This document shows positions 47,006 through 54,118 of a stretch of DNA of 64,000 nucleotides, piece after piece. The notes beneath the pieces were generated by a model that was not told where the DNA came from, did not search any database, and worked only from the letters and a program-made list of their open reading frames with translations. Source of the DNA: JAPWJZ01 sp964575605. GTDB lineage: Bacteria; Pseudomonadota; Alphaproteobacteria; Micavibrionales; UBA2020. The translations under genes were made by a program, and so were the position numbers. Where the stretch lies: positions 1 to 64,000 of the forward strand of contig CAZNRN010000004.1 in assembly GCA_964575605.1 (NCBI GenBank), in the 5' to 3' direction. Every line of letters begins with the position of its first letter. Within the stretch, counting starts at the first letter, position 1.

Positions 47006-49387
47006 ATGGCAGACGACAACAAACCCAACCCCGCAGTTACGAAAGGCTCGAGCAGCGACTACCTCTTCCGCGGCTCCGACTACCTCGCCAAGCACCCTGA
47101 TTTCAAGGCCGTCGGCCGCGAACGGGAGATGAAAGAAGTCTCCAACGTCCTGATGCGCAAAGACGGCAACAACCTGCTCCTGACCGGCCTGGCCGGCGTG
47201 GGCGTCTCCTCGGTCGTGATGGGCCTGCAGGCCAGCAAGGAAGACCCGAACACTCCGCTCGACATCGTAGGCAAGCGTTTCTTCTGGCTCGACACTGACG
47301 GGCTTTTCTCGTCGGGCGACGCCAATAAAGTGAACGAAGGCTTCCAGAAGGCTCTCCAGACCCTCTCGCGCTCGCCTGATACCGTCCTCGTCATCGACGA
47401 TTTCAAGGATTTCCTGGACGGCGTGCGCAACACCGGCGCGAACAACGTCATCAACGCCCTGATGCGCGAATTGCGCGTAAACAAATCGCTGCAGGCGGTC
47501 TTCGAAGTCCGCGACGGCGACCTGTCGGAGGCCCTGAAGGCGCATTCCGACATGAAAGACATCTTCACCCTGATGGAGATCAAGGAACCCGACCGCGCGA
47601 CCCTGACGACGATGGTCCAGGCCGGCGTGAAAAAGCTGGAAGAACACCATAAAGTCACCATCAGCGAAGAGGCCATCAAGTCGGCCGTCGACCTGACCAG
47701 CAAATACACCATCAAGGAACTCGACAGCGCCCAGCCCAAGCGTACCTTCATGCTGCTCGAAGGCGCCCTGACCGAACTGCGCCACAACGCGCATTCGAAA
47801 CCCACGGCGCTCGAGCCGGTCGAAGTCCGCCTCGCCAACATCGAAGCCGCGCTTGCCGGCAAGGGCGTCGCGCCCGAGCTGGCCGGCAAATCGCCGGGCG
47901 AACTGGAGACGATGAAGATCGAAACCAAGTCCCAGATCGAATTCATTGGCGAACAGTGGGGCGAAACCCAGAAGAAACTGCGCGAACTCTACAGCGAACA
48001 GCGCACGGGCGAGGAGAACATCCGCCTCCTCGACGAGCAGATCGAAGCTGAAAAGCAAAAGCAGATCGAAGACAGCAAGAAGATGGAGGCCGACAAGGCC
48101 GCCGGCAAGGAAATCGCCGGCGAGAAAACCCGCAGCCTCGGCTTCTCGATGGGCAAGGGCGGCCTGGAGACGGGCGTCGTCCGCGAACTCAACGAAAAGC
48201 GCGTCATGTGGGAAAAACTGGTCCGCGACAACAAGAAGCAGTTCGACGACATGACCAAGGAGTTGAACGAAGGCCTGACGCTGCAGAACGAAAACGTCCT
48301 CGCGGAATTCAGCCGCCTGTCGGGCGTTCCCGTCAGCCGCCTCGGCCAGGACGAAACCTCGAAGCTGATCAACCTCGACGAGACCCTGATGAAGCGCGTC
48401 TTCGGCCAAAACGAGCCGGTGAAAGCGGTCGCCAAGTCGGTCCGCCGCGGCCGTACGGGCCTGAAAAAGGCGAACAAGCCGATCGGCTCGTTCCTCTTCC
48501 TCGGCCCCTCGGGCGTTGGTAAAACCGAATTGGCCAAGGCGCTTGCCGAAGCACTGTTCGGCGACGAAGCCGCGCTCAAGGTCTACAACATGTCGGAGTT
48601 CCAGGAGAAACACTCGGTGTCGACGCTCATCGGCGCCCCTCCGGGCTACGAAGGCTACGCCGACGGCGGTGTCCTCACCAACGCCATGCGCCGCCAGCCT
48701 TACTGCGTGAACGTCTTCGATGAGATCGAAAAAGGCCACACGGACGTCTTCGACCTCTTCCTCCAGATTTTGGACGAGGGCAAGCTGACCGACCGCCGCG
48801 GCCTTACGGCATCCTTCGCGAACTCGATTAACATCATGACCTCGAACATCGGCGCCCAGCACTTCCTGGACGAGAGCATCGATTTCGAGGAGGCGAAGAA
48901 ACGCGCACTTGCGGTGCTGTGGAACCCGGACAAGGAAAAAGGCGGCTCCGGCTATCGCCCCGAATTCCTGAACCGCTTCACGGGCATCTTCTGCTTCAAC
49001 CGCCTCGGCCAGCCCGAGATCCTGATGATCGCCGACAAGACCTTCAAGGAGATCAACGGCTGGATCGCCGAGCAGGGCCTGACCGTCGAGATGGACAAGG
49101 CGGCGAAAGAGCAGATGTGCAAAGACCACTACGAGCCCCGCGGCGGTGCGCGTTCCATCCAGAAATGGATCGAGAACAACATCACTTCGGACCTCTCGGA
49201 CACCATGCTCCGTCACCCGAACGAAGCGGGCAAGCTCAAGGTCACTTACGACCCGGCCACCAAAACCGCCCATACGGACTTCAAGCCCGAAGGCGCGGCA
49301 GAGGAAAAGGTCGCAGCCCCGCCTGCGAACGAGAACAAGGGGGCCGCAGTACCTTCTGCAGCCTCGGCGTTCAAGGTGAACAAGTAA
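47006..49387 (+). CDS. ClpB-like AAA+ protein with degenerate first ATPase domain
   Basis: The 793-residue protein has two AAA+ domains of Hsp100 type but no Clp N-domain. NBD1 (about 30-270) reads GLAGVGVSS at residues 61-69, so the Walker A Lys is Val, and Walker B reads VLVIDD, with the catalytic Glu changed to Asp. The KYRG pore loop of NBD1 is not found. A coiled-coil middle region spans about 300-430. NBD2 is intact: GPSGVGKT (500-507), pore loop GYEGY (547-551), VNVFDE (568-573), RPEFLNR and GGARSI. NBD2 alone should hydrolyse ATP and thread substrate. A T-free leader and AAGG site precede the ATG. Confidence 0.9.
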   Translation: MADDNKPNPAVTKGSSSDYLFRGSDYLAKHPDFKAVGREREMKEVSNVLMRKDGNNLLLTGLAGVGVSSVVMGLQASKEDPNTPLDIVGKRFFWLDTDGLFSSGDANKVNEGFQKALQTLSRSPDTVLVIDDFKDFLDGVRNTGANNVINALMRELRVNKSLQAVFEVRDGDLSEALKAHSDMKDIFTLMEIKEPDRATLTTMVQAGVKKLEEHHKVTISEEAIKSAVDLTSKYTIKELDSAQPKRTFMLLEGALTELRHNAHSKPTALEPVEVRLANIEAALAGKGVAPELAGKSPGELETMKIETKSQIEFIGEQWGETQKKLRELYSEQRTGEENIRLLDEQIEAEKQKQIEDSKKMEADKAAGKEIAGEKTRSLGFSMGKGGLETGVVRELNEKRVMWEKLVRDNKKQFDDMTKELNEGLTLQNENVLAEFSRLSGVPVSRLGQDETSKLINLDETLMKRVFGQNEPVKAVAKSVRRGRTGLKKANKPIGSFLFLGPSGVGKTELAKALAEALFGDEAALKVYNMSEFQEKHSVSTLIGAPPGYEGYADGGVLTNAMRRQPYCVNVFDEIEKGHTDVFDLFLQILDEGKLTDRRGLTASFANSINIMTSNIGAQHFLDESIDFEEAKKRALAVLWNPDKEKGGSGYRPEFLNRFTGIFCFNRLGQPEILMIADKTFKEINGWIAEQGLTVEMDKAAKEQMCKDHYEPRGGARSIQKWIENNITSDLSDTMLRHPNEAGKLKVTYDPATKTAHTDFKPEGAAEEKVAAPPANENKGAAVPSAASAFKVNK

Positions 49388-49416
49388 CGGTATAGAAGAA
49401 CAAGGAGACAAACGAG

Positions 49417-50346
49417 ATGGCAAGTTCAACCCCTAAAACAGCCGACGAGCTGCTGGAACAGGCAAGGCGCATGCGCCAGGCCACCAGCCAGGGCGGCGAT
49501 ATCGCTAAGAAGACCGAGATCAAGGGCTCGGTCATCACCGACACGCTGAAGGAAATCAAGGCGGTCAACGAAACCGCCAAGGAAGTCCGCGGCGGCTGGC
49601 ACGTGATCAAGCATGCGGGCCTCGTCGCCTGGGAAAAGGTACTTTCCCCGGTGTACGAGTTCGTGAAGCCGGTCACGAGCCGCATCGCGAAGTGCTACAT
49701 GTGGGCCTTCAACAAGGTCTGCTACAAGAAGGACAAGGAAACCGGCGAGAAGCACTTGTCGCGTAACCGCGCCGGCGCCTTTATCCTGGCGACTGCCTTC
49801 GTGGCTTCGGCTGCCGTCCCCGGCATGGTTGGCGCGCCCGCCCGCACGGCCATCGGTGCGGTGACCGAGCCGATCGGCGACGGCGTGCGCATGGCGCTGT
49901 TCATGCACAAGAACGAAACCATCTACCTGAACGACCAGCACGTCGTGAACGAGGCGGAAAACATCTGGGTCGTGAAGGGCACGACCACCCCGAACGGCGG
50001 CGTCGAAGAGACGGTGCTGTTCAAGGTGAAGCCCAGCCTTGCGCACGACCTCTGGCAGTGGAAGACGAAAGGCGACCCGTTCTTCATGCCCGACCGCGTG
50101 GTGGGCCCCGTCGCCCCCGGCGCCAACAACAAATGCACCGTGACTTACTACGGCGCACGCTGGCGCATCGCCAACTGGCTGCAGAACTATCCCTACCTGC
50201 TCGACGTGAAGTGCGAAAGCAGCACGCCGATGGGTCAGGCCCCGGTCGCGAATTTCAACCAGGCTGCGCAGCCCGGCGCGCAGGCGCAAACCCCGGCACC
50301 CGGTGCCGCGGTCCATACGCCCGCACCGGCTCCGGCTCCCGTAAGG
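49417..50346 (+). CDS. Membrane protein of the ClpB-like locus
   Basis: The 310-residue protein has a helical cytoplasmic head (TADELLEQARRMRQATSQ) similar to the head of the 45122 protein, a second amphipathic region (about 40-90), a basic stretch with Cys (KCYMWAFNKVCYKKDKE), and one membrane segment at about residues 119-141 (AGAFILATAFVASAAVPGMVG). An outer domain of about 120 residues with two Cys (NNKCTVTYYG, LDVKCESS) and a Pro/Ala-rich tail follow. It could anchor the complex to the inner membrane. The gene starts 29 bases after the ClpB-like gene with AAGGAG. Confidence 0.75.
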
Positions 50347-50386
50347 TAACGGGAGGCTTGGTGTAACGAGGTACTCGCTGTACTAG

Positions 50387-50423
50387 AAGGGCCGCCTCTC
50401 TGCCATCGGGGCGGCCCTTTTAC
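50387..50423 (+). terminator. Rho-independent terminator of the ClpB-like operon
   Basis: AAGGGCCGCC (50387-50396) pairs with GGCGGCCCTT (50410-50419), followed by a short T-run. It separates the 45122-50346 operon from the next gene. Confidence 0.8.
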
Positions 50424-50426
50424 AGC

Positions 50427-50455
50427 TTGATTAATGATTATACATAATATATAAA
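50427..50455 (+). promoter_or_regulatory. Sigma70-type promoter
   Basis: TTGATT (50427-50432) and TATAAA (50450-50455) are 17 bases apart, directly after the preceding terminator and 23 bases before the ATG at 50479. Confidence 0.65.
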
Positions 50456-50478
50456 GCCACAAAACGAGGGCGAGGCAC

Positions 50479-51048
50479 ATGGCTGAAGAGAAAAAAGAAC
50501 AGGAACTGAAATCCGTCACCAAGGATGAAATCTACCGCAAGGTATTAAGCGTCGGCCGGAAAATCGTGAAGACGGCGGTCATCGCGGCAGTGCTGTACGC
50601 GACCCTTATTCCGGGCGGCTTGATCCTCGGGGGTATCGCAGGTGGCATGGTTGCGGCGCATTTCGGTGCTGGTGCGATACTGACGACGGGTGCGGCCATC
50701 CTTGGCGTCGCTGCGGGTGGTGTAGGCGGCTTTTTTGGTACCAAGCTCGCAGTTGCGGGAATGGTTGAAGATATCGCCCTAAGTGGCGGATTAGAAGCGG
50801 GCGAGATGGGGCTGCGCAGCTTGCTGAAAACGTTGCGCGAGGCCAAAAAGAACGCGAAAGAGCAGGGCAAAAAACCCGCAATCGGCGTTGAGACGCTGGA
50901 ATCTGTCACGGGAACGGCGCATAAGGCCAGCGTAAAACTGCGTGATTTCTTCGGGGATAAGGCTGAACCTCAAGTAAAAGATGAAGAAGTTGCTTGTCCT
51001 GCTACAACGTCATCGTCAGCTGTGGCACGACCGGCACCGCAGCCTTAA
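50479..51048 (+). CDS. Gly-rich membrane protein of the candidate locus
   Basis: The 189-residue product has a charged head (MAEEKKEQELKSVTKDEIYRK), then a hydrophobic Gly/Ala-rich hairpin (about residues 32-95) with GGxxGG packing motifs like those of glycine-zipper membrane proteins. A cytoplasmic helical tail and a Pro/Ser end follow. No family is recognised. Glycine-zipper hairpins often oligomerise in membranes. Its stop codon lies within a CtrA-type box that may control the next gene. Confidence 0.7.
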   Translation: MAEEKKEQELKSVTKDEIYRKVLSVGRKIVKTAVIAAVLYATLIPGGLILGGIAGGMVAAHFGAGAILTTGAAILGVAAGGVGGFFGTKLAVAGMVEDIALSGGLEAGEMGLRSLLKTLREAKKNAKEQGKKPAIGVETLESVTGTAHKASVKLRDFFGDKAEPQVKDEEVACPATTSSSAVARPAPQP

Positions 51049-51059
51049 GTTCAAATTAA
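51045..51059. promoter_or_regulatory. CtrA-type binding site before the 51143 gene
   Basis: TTAA (51045-51048) and TTAA (51056-51059) are separated by seven bases. The site overlaps the preceding stop codon and lies 30 bases before the -35 of the downstream promoter. Confidence 0.45.
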
Positions 51060-51088
51060 ATCAGTAACTTAGGAATGGTATATGCCGC

Positions 51089-51118
51089 TTGACATGCGGA
51101 ACGCTCCTGCACTATAAC
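51089..51118 (+). promoter_or_regulatory. Sigma70-type promoter of the 51143 gene
   Basis: TTGACA (51089-51094) and TATAAC (51113-51118) are 18 bases apart, 25 bases before the ATG at 51143. Confidence 0.7.
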
Positions 51119-51142
51119 TTTACATAACATATAGGTGTTCCC

Positions 51143-51700
51143 ATGATGTCCGATGCGGAAATTCTCGCAGCCTACGACGATTTTGCGGAGAGTTTCAAAA
51201 ATGAAACCGAAGATTCCGAACGCGCAGATTTTATACGCGACAGCCTGTGCCGCCGCTTTCCTTTGTATGTGGCCGTAGCACAAGAAGACACCACGCGCCA
51301 GACACTGTTCAACCGCCTTGCCCAGCTGATCGAACATGTGGGCAGTTTGGACATGGAAGGTGTCGACGCCAACCAGGCAGAGCCGAATGCGAACGATGCC
51401 GAGCTGCTGGCAGATGCATTCGCTAAGGCGGCGCGTCCGGGCTATGTGCCGGACGGTTTTGCACGAAATCTCCGGAAAATGGCCATGCATCGTTTTACGT
51501 TTGCCGACGAACAGGAGGACTGGGCCGTGAGCCTGGCCATCGACAGGTCCGCCGCAGCAATGAGCGATCTTGCCGACTATGTGGAGCCGCTGGAGAAAGC
51601 TTCCGCTGCTGACACCCCCCAGGAAACGCAGCGAGACATCAGTGTAAAGCGCCCCTGGAAACTCAAACGTCCCTTGAGCGGCGGTCCTTCGGAAGGCTAA
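51143..51700 (+). CDS. Acidic helical protein with C-terminal PWKLKR motif
   Basis: The 185-residue protein is helical and acidic over about 150 residues (DAEILAAYDDFAESFKNETED, TLFNRLAQLIEHVGSL, DGFARNLRKMAMHRF). The basic tail DISVKRPWKLKRPLSGG carries the motif found on the ankyrin array and on the 30825/31166 pair. No family is recognised. A second ATG follows the first codon directly; either could be used. A 9-bp stem-loop (51721-51747) without a T-run lies after the stop. Confidence 0.7.
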   Translation: MMSDAEILAAYDDFAESFKNETEDSERADFIRDSLCRRFPLYVAVAQEDTTRQTLFNRLAQLIEHVGSLDMEGVDANQAEPNANDAELLADAFAKAARPGYVPDGFARNLRKMAMHRFTFADEQEDWAVSLAIDRSAAAMSDLADYVEPLEKASAADTPQETQRDISVKRPWKLKRPLSGGPSEG

Positions 51701-51720
51701 CCACATTCCACAAAAGCTAA

Positions 51721-51747
51721 CGGCAGCAGAGGGGGGGACTGCTGCCG
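51721..51747 (+). terminator. Stem-loop after the 51143 gene, possible terminator
   Basis: CGGCAGCAG (51721-51729) pairs perfectly with CTGCTGCCG (51739-51747). Only a TA-rich stretch follows, so termination strength is uncertain. Confidence 0.5.
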
Positions 51748-51765
51748 TGCTATATATATGTATCA

Positions 51766-51802
51766 GTGTCAGGGTGTGTGTGGGTGTGTGTAAGTGGGTG
51801 TT
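51766..51802 (+). repeat. Short GT-rich tract with three GGG runs
   Basis: A stretch of alternating G and T contains GGG at 51772-51774, 51782-51784 and 51796-51798. Together with the CtrA-type boxes it is the main content of the 363-base gap 51701-52063. Confidence 0.5.
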
Positions 51803-51898
51803 TAGTCCTTCAGTTGCGCTCTCTGTTGCTCCTCATCTTTACGTTGTTAGTTGCTGTAGTTTCAGCTTAGCAAAGCCGGGAAGGCTGTCAAAACATTC

Positions 51899-51939
51899 TT
51901 AAAATATCGTTAAAAAACAATGTCTTAATATATTATTAA
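51899..51939. promoter_or_regulatory. Two adjacent CtrA-type sites upstream of the cation efflux gene
   Basis: Two complete TTAA-N7-TTAA boxes lie at 51899-51913 and 51925-51939, 26 bases centre to centre, about 125 bases before the ATG at 52064. The area is AT-rich, which raises the chance of random matches. Confidence 0.5.
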
Positions 51940-52053
51940 TGTGAGCATAAAATATACACGAGCCGAGCATAACGGTACGAATCGCAACAGGCGAAAAACG
52001 GTGCTGTATTCAAGTGCCTGTTTCAGGTAAGTTTTTCAGGAGGGAAGCTGCAA

Positions 52054-52089
52054 ATGGGGCGAAATGCCGCACGATCATCACGGACATAA
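52054..52089 (+). CDS. Possible 11-codon upstream ORF
   Basis: ATG at 52054 is placed about eight bases after an AGGAGG site and reads MGRNAARSSRT before a TAA stop. It overlaps the start of the cation efflux gene in another frame. The strong ribosome site fits this ORF better than the ATG at 52064, which lies about 20 bases away, so it may couple or limit translation of the transporter. Confidence 0.3.
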   Translation: MGRNAARSSRT

Positions 52090-53038
52090 CCACAACCATG
52101 ATCATGGCCATTCACATGGGCATGGGCACGGGCATGGTCATGGGCACCACCATCATGTCCCGAAAAATTTCGACAGCGCCTTTGCGCTCGGCGCTTTCCT
52201 GAACCTTGCTTTCGTCGGTGCGGAGCTGTCGTACGGCTATATGGCGAAATCGCTCGCACTGATTTCTGATGCCGTCCACAACTTTGCGGATGTCATCGGC
52301 TTGCTGCTGGCCTGGGGCGCTGCATGGCTTGCGCGCCGCGGCCCGACTGATGAACGCACCTTCGGCTACCGCCGCGCCTCGATCCTTGCCGCGCTGGTGA
52401 ACTCTTGCCTGCTGTTCCTGGCCATCGGCGGGATTATTATCGAGGCGCTGCAGCGCTTTGCGCGGCCCGAGGCGATCGAGACGAAAATGGTGATCGGCGT
52501 CGCGGCGGCGGGTATCGTCATCAATATGGCGACCGCCATGCTGTTCTGGAAGGGACAGAAACACGACATCAACCTTCGCGGCGCCTTCATGCACATGGTG
52601 GCGGATGCCGCGATCTCGCTGGGCGTCGTGGTGTCGGGCGCGATTATCTGGCTGAAAGGCTGGCAGTGGATGGACCCTGCGATCAGCCTTGTCATCGCGG
52701 TTATCGTGCTGGCGGGCTGCTGGGGGCTGGCGAAAGAAGCGCTGCACCTGTCGCTCGACGGCGTGCCTAAGCACATCAACCGCAAGAACGTTTTATTCTA
52801 CCTGCACGAACTGCCCGGCGTGACGGGTGTGCATGACCTGCACATCTGGGCGATGAGCACGACCGAGGTCGCACTGACGTGCCACCTGTTGCGGCCGGGG
52901 CATCCGGTCGACGACGTCTTCCTGCAAAAAGTCGCGCTCGAGCTGCAGGAACTCCACCAGATCCACCATGTGACTATACAGGTGGAGCAGGGGAATACCC
53001 GTGACCAGTGCAGGCTGGCGCCGGACGGGGTTGTTTAA
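52064..53038 (+). CDS. czcD: Cation diffusion facilitator (Zn/Co/Cd efflux)
   Basis: The 324-residue inner-membrane antiporter exports divalent metals. The N-terminal 31 residues hold a run of His, Gly and Asp (HDHHGHNHNHDHGHSHGHG...) for metal binding. Six membrane segments follow, with the transport sites SDAVHNFADVIGL (HxxxD) in helix 2 and MVADAAISLGVV (HMVAD) in helix 5. The cytoplasmic C-terminal domain has GVTGVHDLHIWAMS and HHVTIQVE. The exact metal is unknown. Two CtrA-type boxes and a possible upstream ORF precede it. Confidence 0.94.
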   Translation: MPHDHHGHNHNHDHGHSHGHGHGHGHGHHHHVPKNFDSAFALGAFLNLAFVGAELSYGYMAKSLALISDAVHNFADVIGLLLAWGAAWLARRGPTDERTFGYRRASILAALVNSCLLFLAIGGIIIEALQRFARPEAIETKMVIGVAAAGIVINMATAMLFWKGQKHDINLRGAFMHMVADAAISLGVVVSGAIIWLKGWQWMDPAISLVIAVIVLAGCWGLAKEALHLSLDGVPKHINRKNVLFYLHELPGVTGVHDLHIWAMSTTEVALTCHLLRPGHPVDDVFLQKVALELQELHQIHHVTIQVEQGNTRDQCRLAPDGVV

Positions 53039-53308
53039 TTATTTCGCGGGCGCCTGTTTGGAGCCGGCAGCGACGACGCAGCCTTTCATGCCCAGGAATT
53101 CGGTTTCCTTGTAAGCAGAGCCCGACGCTTCGCCGTTCACTTTGGCGTAGTGCGTGTTGATGCGCTGGTCGATGACCTGATACACAGCGCAGGGGTTGTT
53201 TTCGGTGACGGCCTTTTGTTTGATGTACTGGTCGGCCGCGACAACGGTGAGGCCGGAGCCTGCGACGACGGCAAAGACGGCGGTGAGGGCGTGGGATTTG
53301 AAGGACAT
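53039..53308 (-). CDS. Small exported protein, unknown function
   Basis: The 89-residue product has a basic start and a signal peptide or membrane anchor (SHALTAVFAVVAGSGLTVVAA), followed by about 65 residues with two Cys (NNPCAVYQVID and MKGCVVAAG) that could form a disulfide. The ATG at 53308 follows AGCCAAT with no strong ribosome site. It is convergent with the cation efflux gene. The family is not recognised. Confidence 0.6.
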   Translation of the reverse strand: MSFKSHALTAVFAVVAGSGLTVVAADQYIKQKAVTENNPCAVYQVIDQRINTHYAKVNGEASGSAYKETEFLGMKGCVVAAGSKQAPAK

Positions 53309-53510
53309 TGGCTGGCTCCGCGTTATGATGTGTAAAACTCGCGCGAAGCTACTCTATGGCAAGGATTGCCGCAACCCGTTTCTCATAAATGCCGCAAGTG
53401 ACCCATTTTCACGTGAAAACATGCGATTAAGGGGCTGAAATCAATCGCGTTATTTAGACATTGACTTTCAGGCCGAAAAGCACAATAAATACCAAGCTTT
53501 TTTGGAATCG

Positions 53511-53587
53511 GCGGGAGTAGCTCAGCTGGTTAGAGCGTCGCCCTGTCACGGCGAAGGCCGCGGGTTCAAGTCCCGTCTCTCGCGCCA
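53511..53587 (+). tRNA. tRNA-Asp (anticodon GTC)
   Basis: The sequence folds with acceptor GCGGGAG/CTCTCGC (one G-T pair), D arm GCTC/GAGC, anticodon stem TCGCC/GGCGA around loop CTGTCAC giving anticodon GTC, T arm with GTTCAAGTC, and encoded CCA. Nothing else is recognised in 53309-53510. Confidence 0.97.
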
Positions 53588-53742
53588 TTCCAAAAGCAAA
53601 GACGCCGTATTTTCTGCGTTCAAATAACCCCAAAATATCCTTCCATTTCAAACTTTAAGCCTTTATCTGCACTTGCTGCGGGAGTAACATTATTTCGCGC
53701 TGATTCCCTATTCCGGGAGTCACACGGAAAGTCTGGTCCTCA

Positions 53743-54114
53743 ATGATCGCCTCTGAACTGATCCAAAACTACCTGCCCATCGTGATCTTCCTCGGGATTG
53801 CTGTTGTCCTCTCCGCCCTCTTCGTGGCGCTGTCCTGGGTCATTGCCAAGCAGAAGCCCGACAGCGAAAAGGTCTCTGCCTATGAATGCGGCTTCGAGGC
53901 TTTCGACGATGCGCGCTCCAAGTTCGACGTGCGGTTCTACCTTGTTTCCATCCTCTTCATCATCTTCGACCTCGAGGTCGCTTTCCTCTTCCCCTGGTCG
54001 ATCAGCCTCGGTTCCATCGGCGTTTACGGCTTCTGGTCGATGGTCGTTTTCCTGGGCGTGCTGACCATCGGCTTCATTTACGAGTGGCGCAAAGGCGCCC
54101 TGGACTGGGAGTAA
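53743..54114 (+). CDS. nuoA: NADH-quinone oxidoreductase subunit A
   Basis: NuoA is a membrane subunit of proton-pumping complex I. The 123-residue protein has three membrane helices and the conserved YECGFEAFDDARSKFDVRFYLVSILFIIFDLEVAFLFPW region at residues 44-82, of which the Cys loop near residue 46 faces the quinone site. It starts the nuo operon, which runs unbroken on the plus strand to the end of the window. Only four bases separate it from nuoB. Confidence 0.97.
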   Translation: MIASELIQNYLPIVIFLGIAVVLSALFVALSWVIAKQKPDSEKVSAYECGFEAFDDARSKFDVRFYLVSILFIIFDLEVAFLFPWSISLGSIGVYGFWSMVVFLGVLTIGFIYEWRKGALDWE

Positions 54115-54118
54115 AAAG

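Noticed and set aside
45134..49429. A 1431-codon open frame on the minus strand opposite the coiled-coil and ClpB-like genes.
   Set aside because: It spans two well-supported plus-strand genes and their intergenic region. Strong third-position bias and lack of T in the plus strand remove stops on the opposite strand. Its composition (long Val/Ala/Phe/Leu/Arg runs) and absence of motifs show it to be a shadow.
52085..52157. Short repeats of CATGGGCA type that look like a repeat array.
   Set aside because: They encode the His/Gly-rich metal-binding head of the cation efflux protein, so they are coding low complexity and not CRISPR or regulatory repeats.
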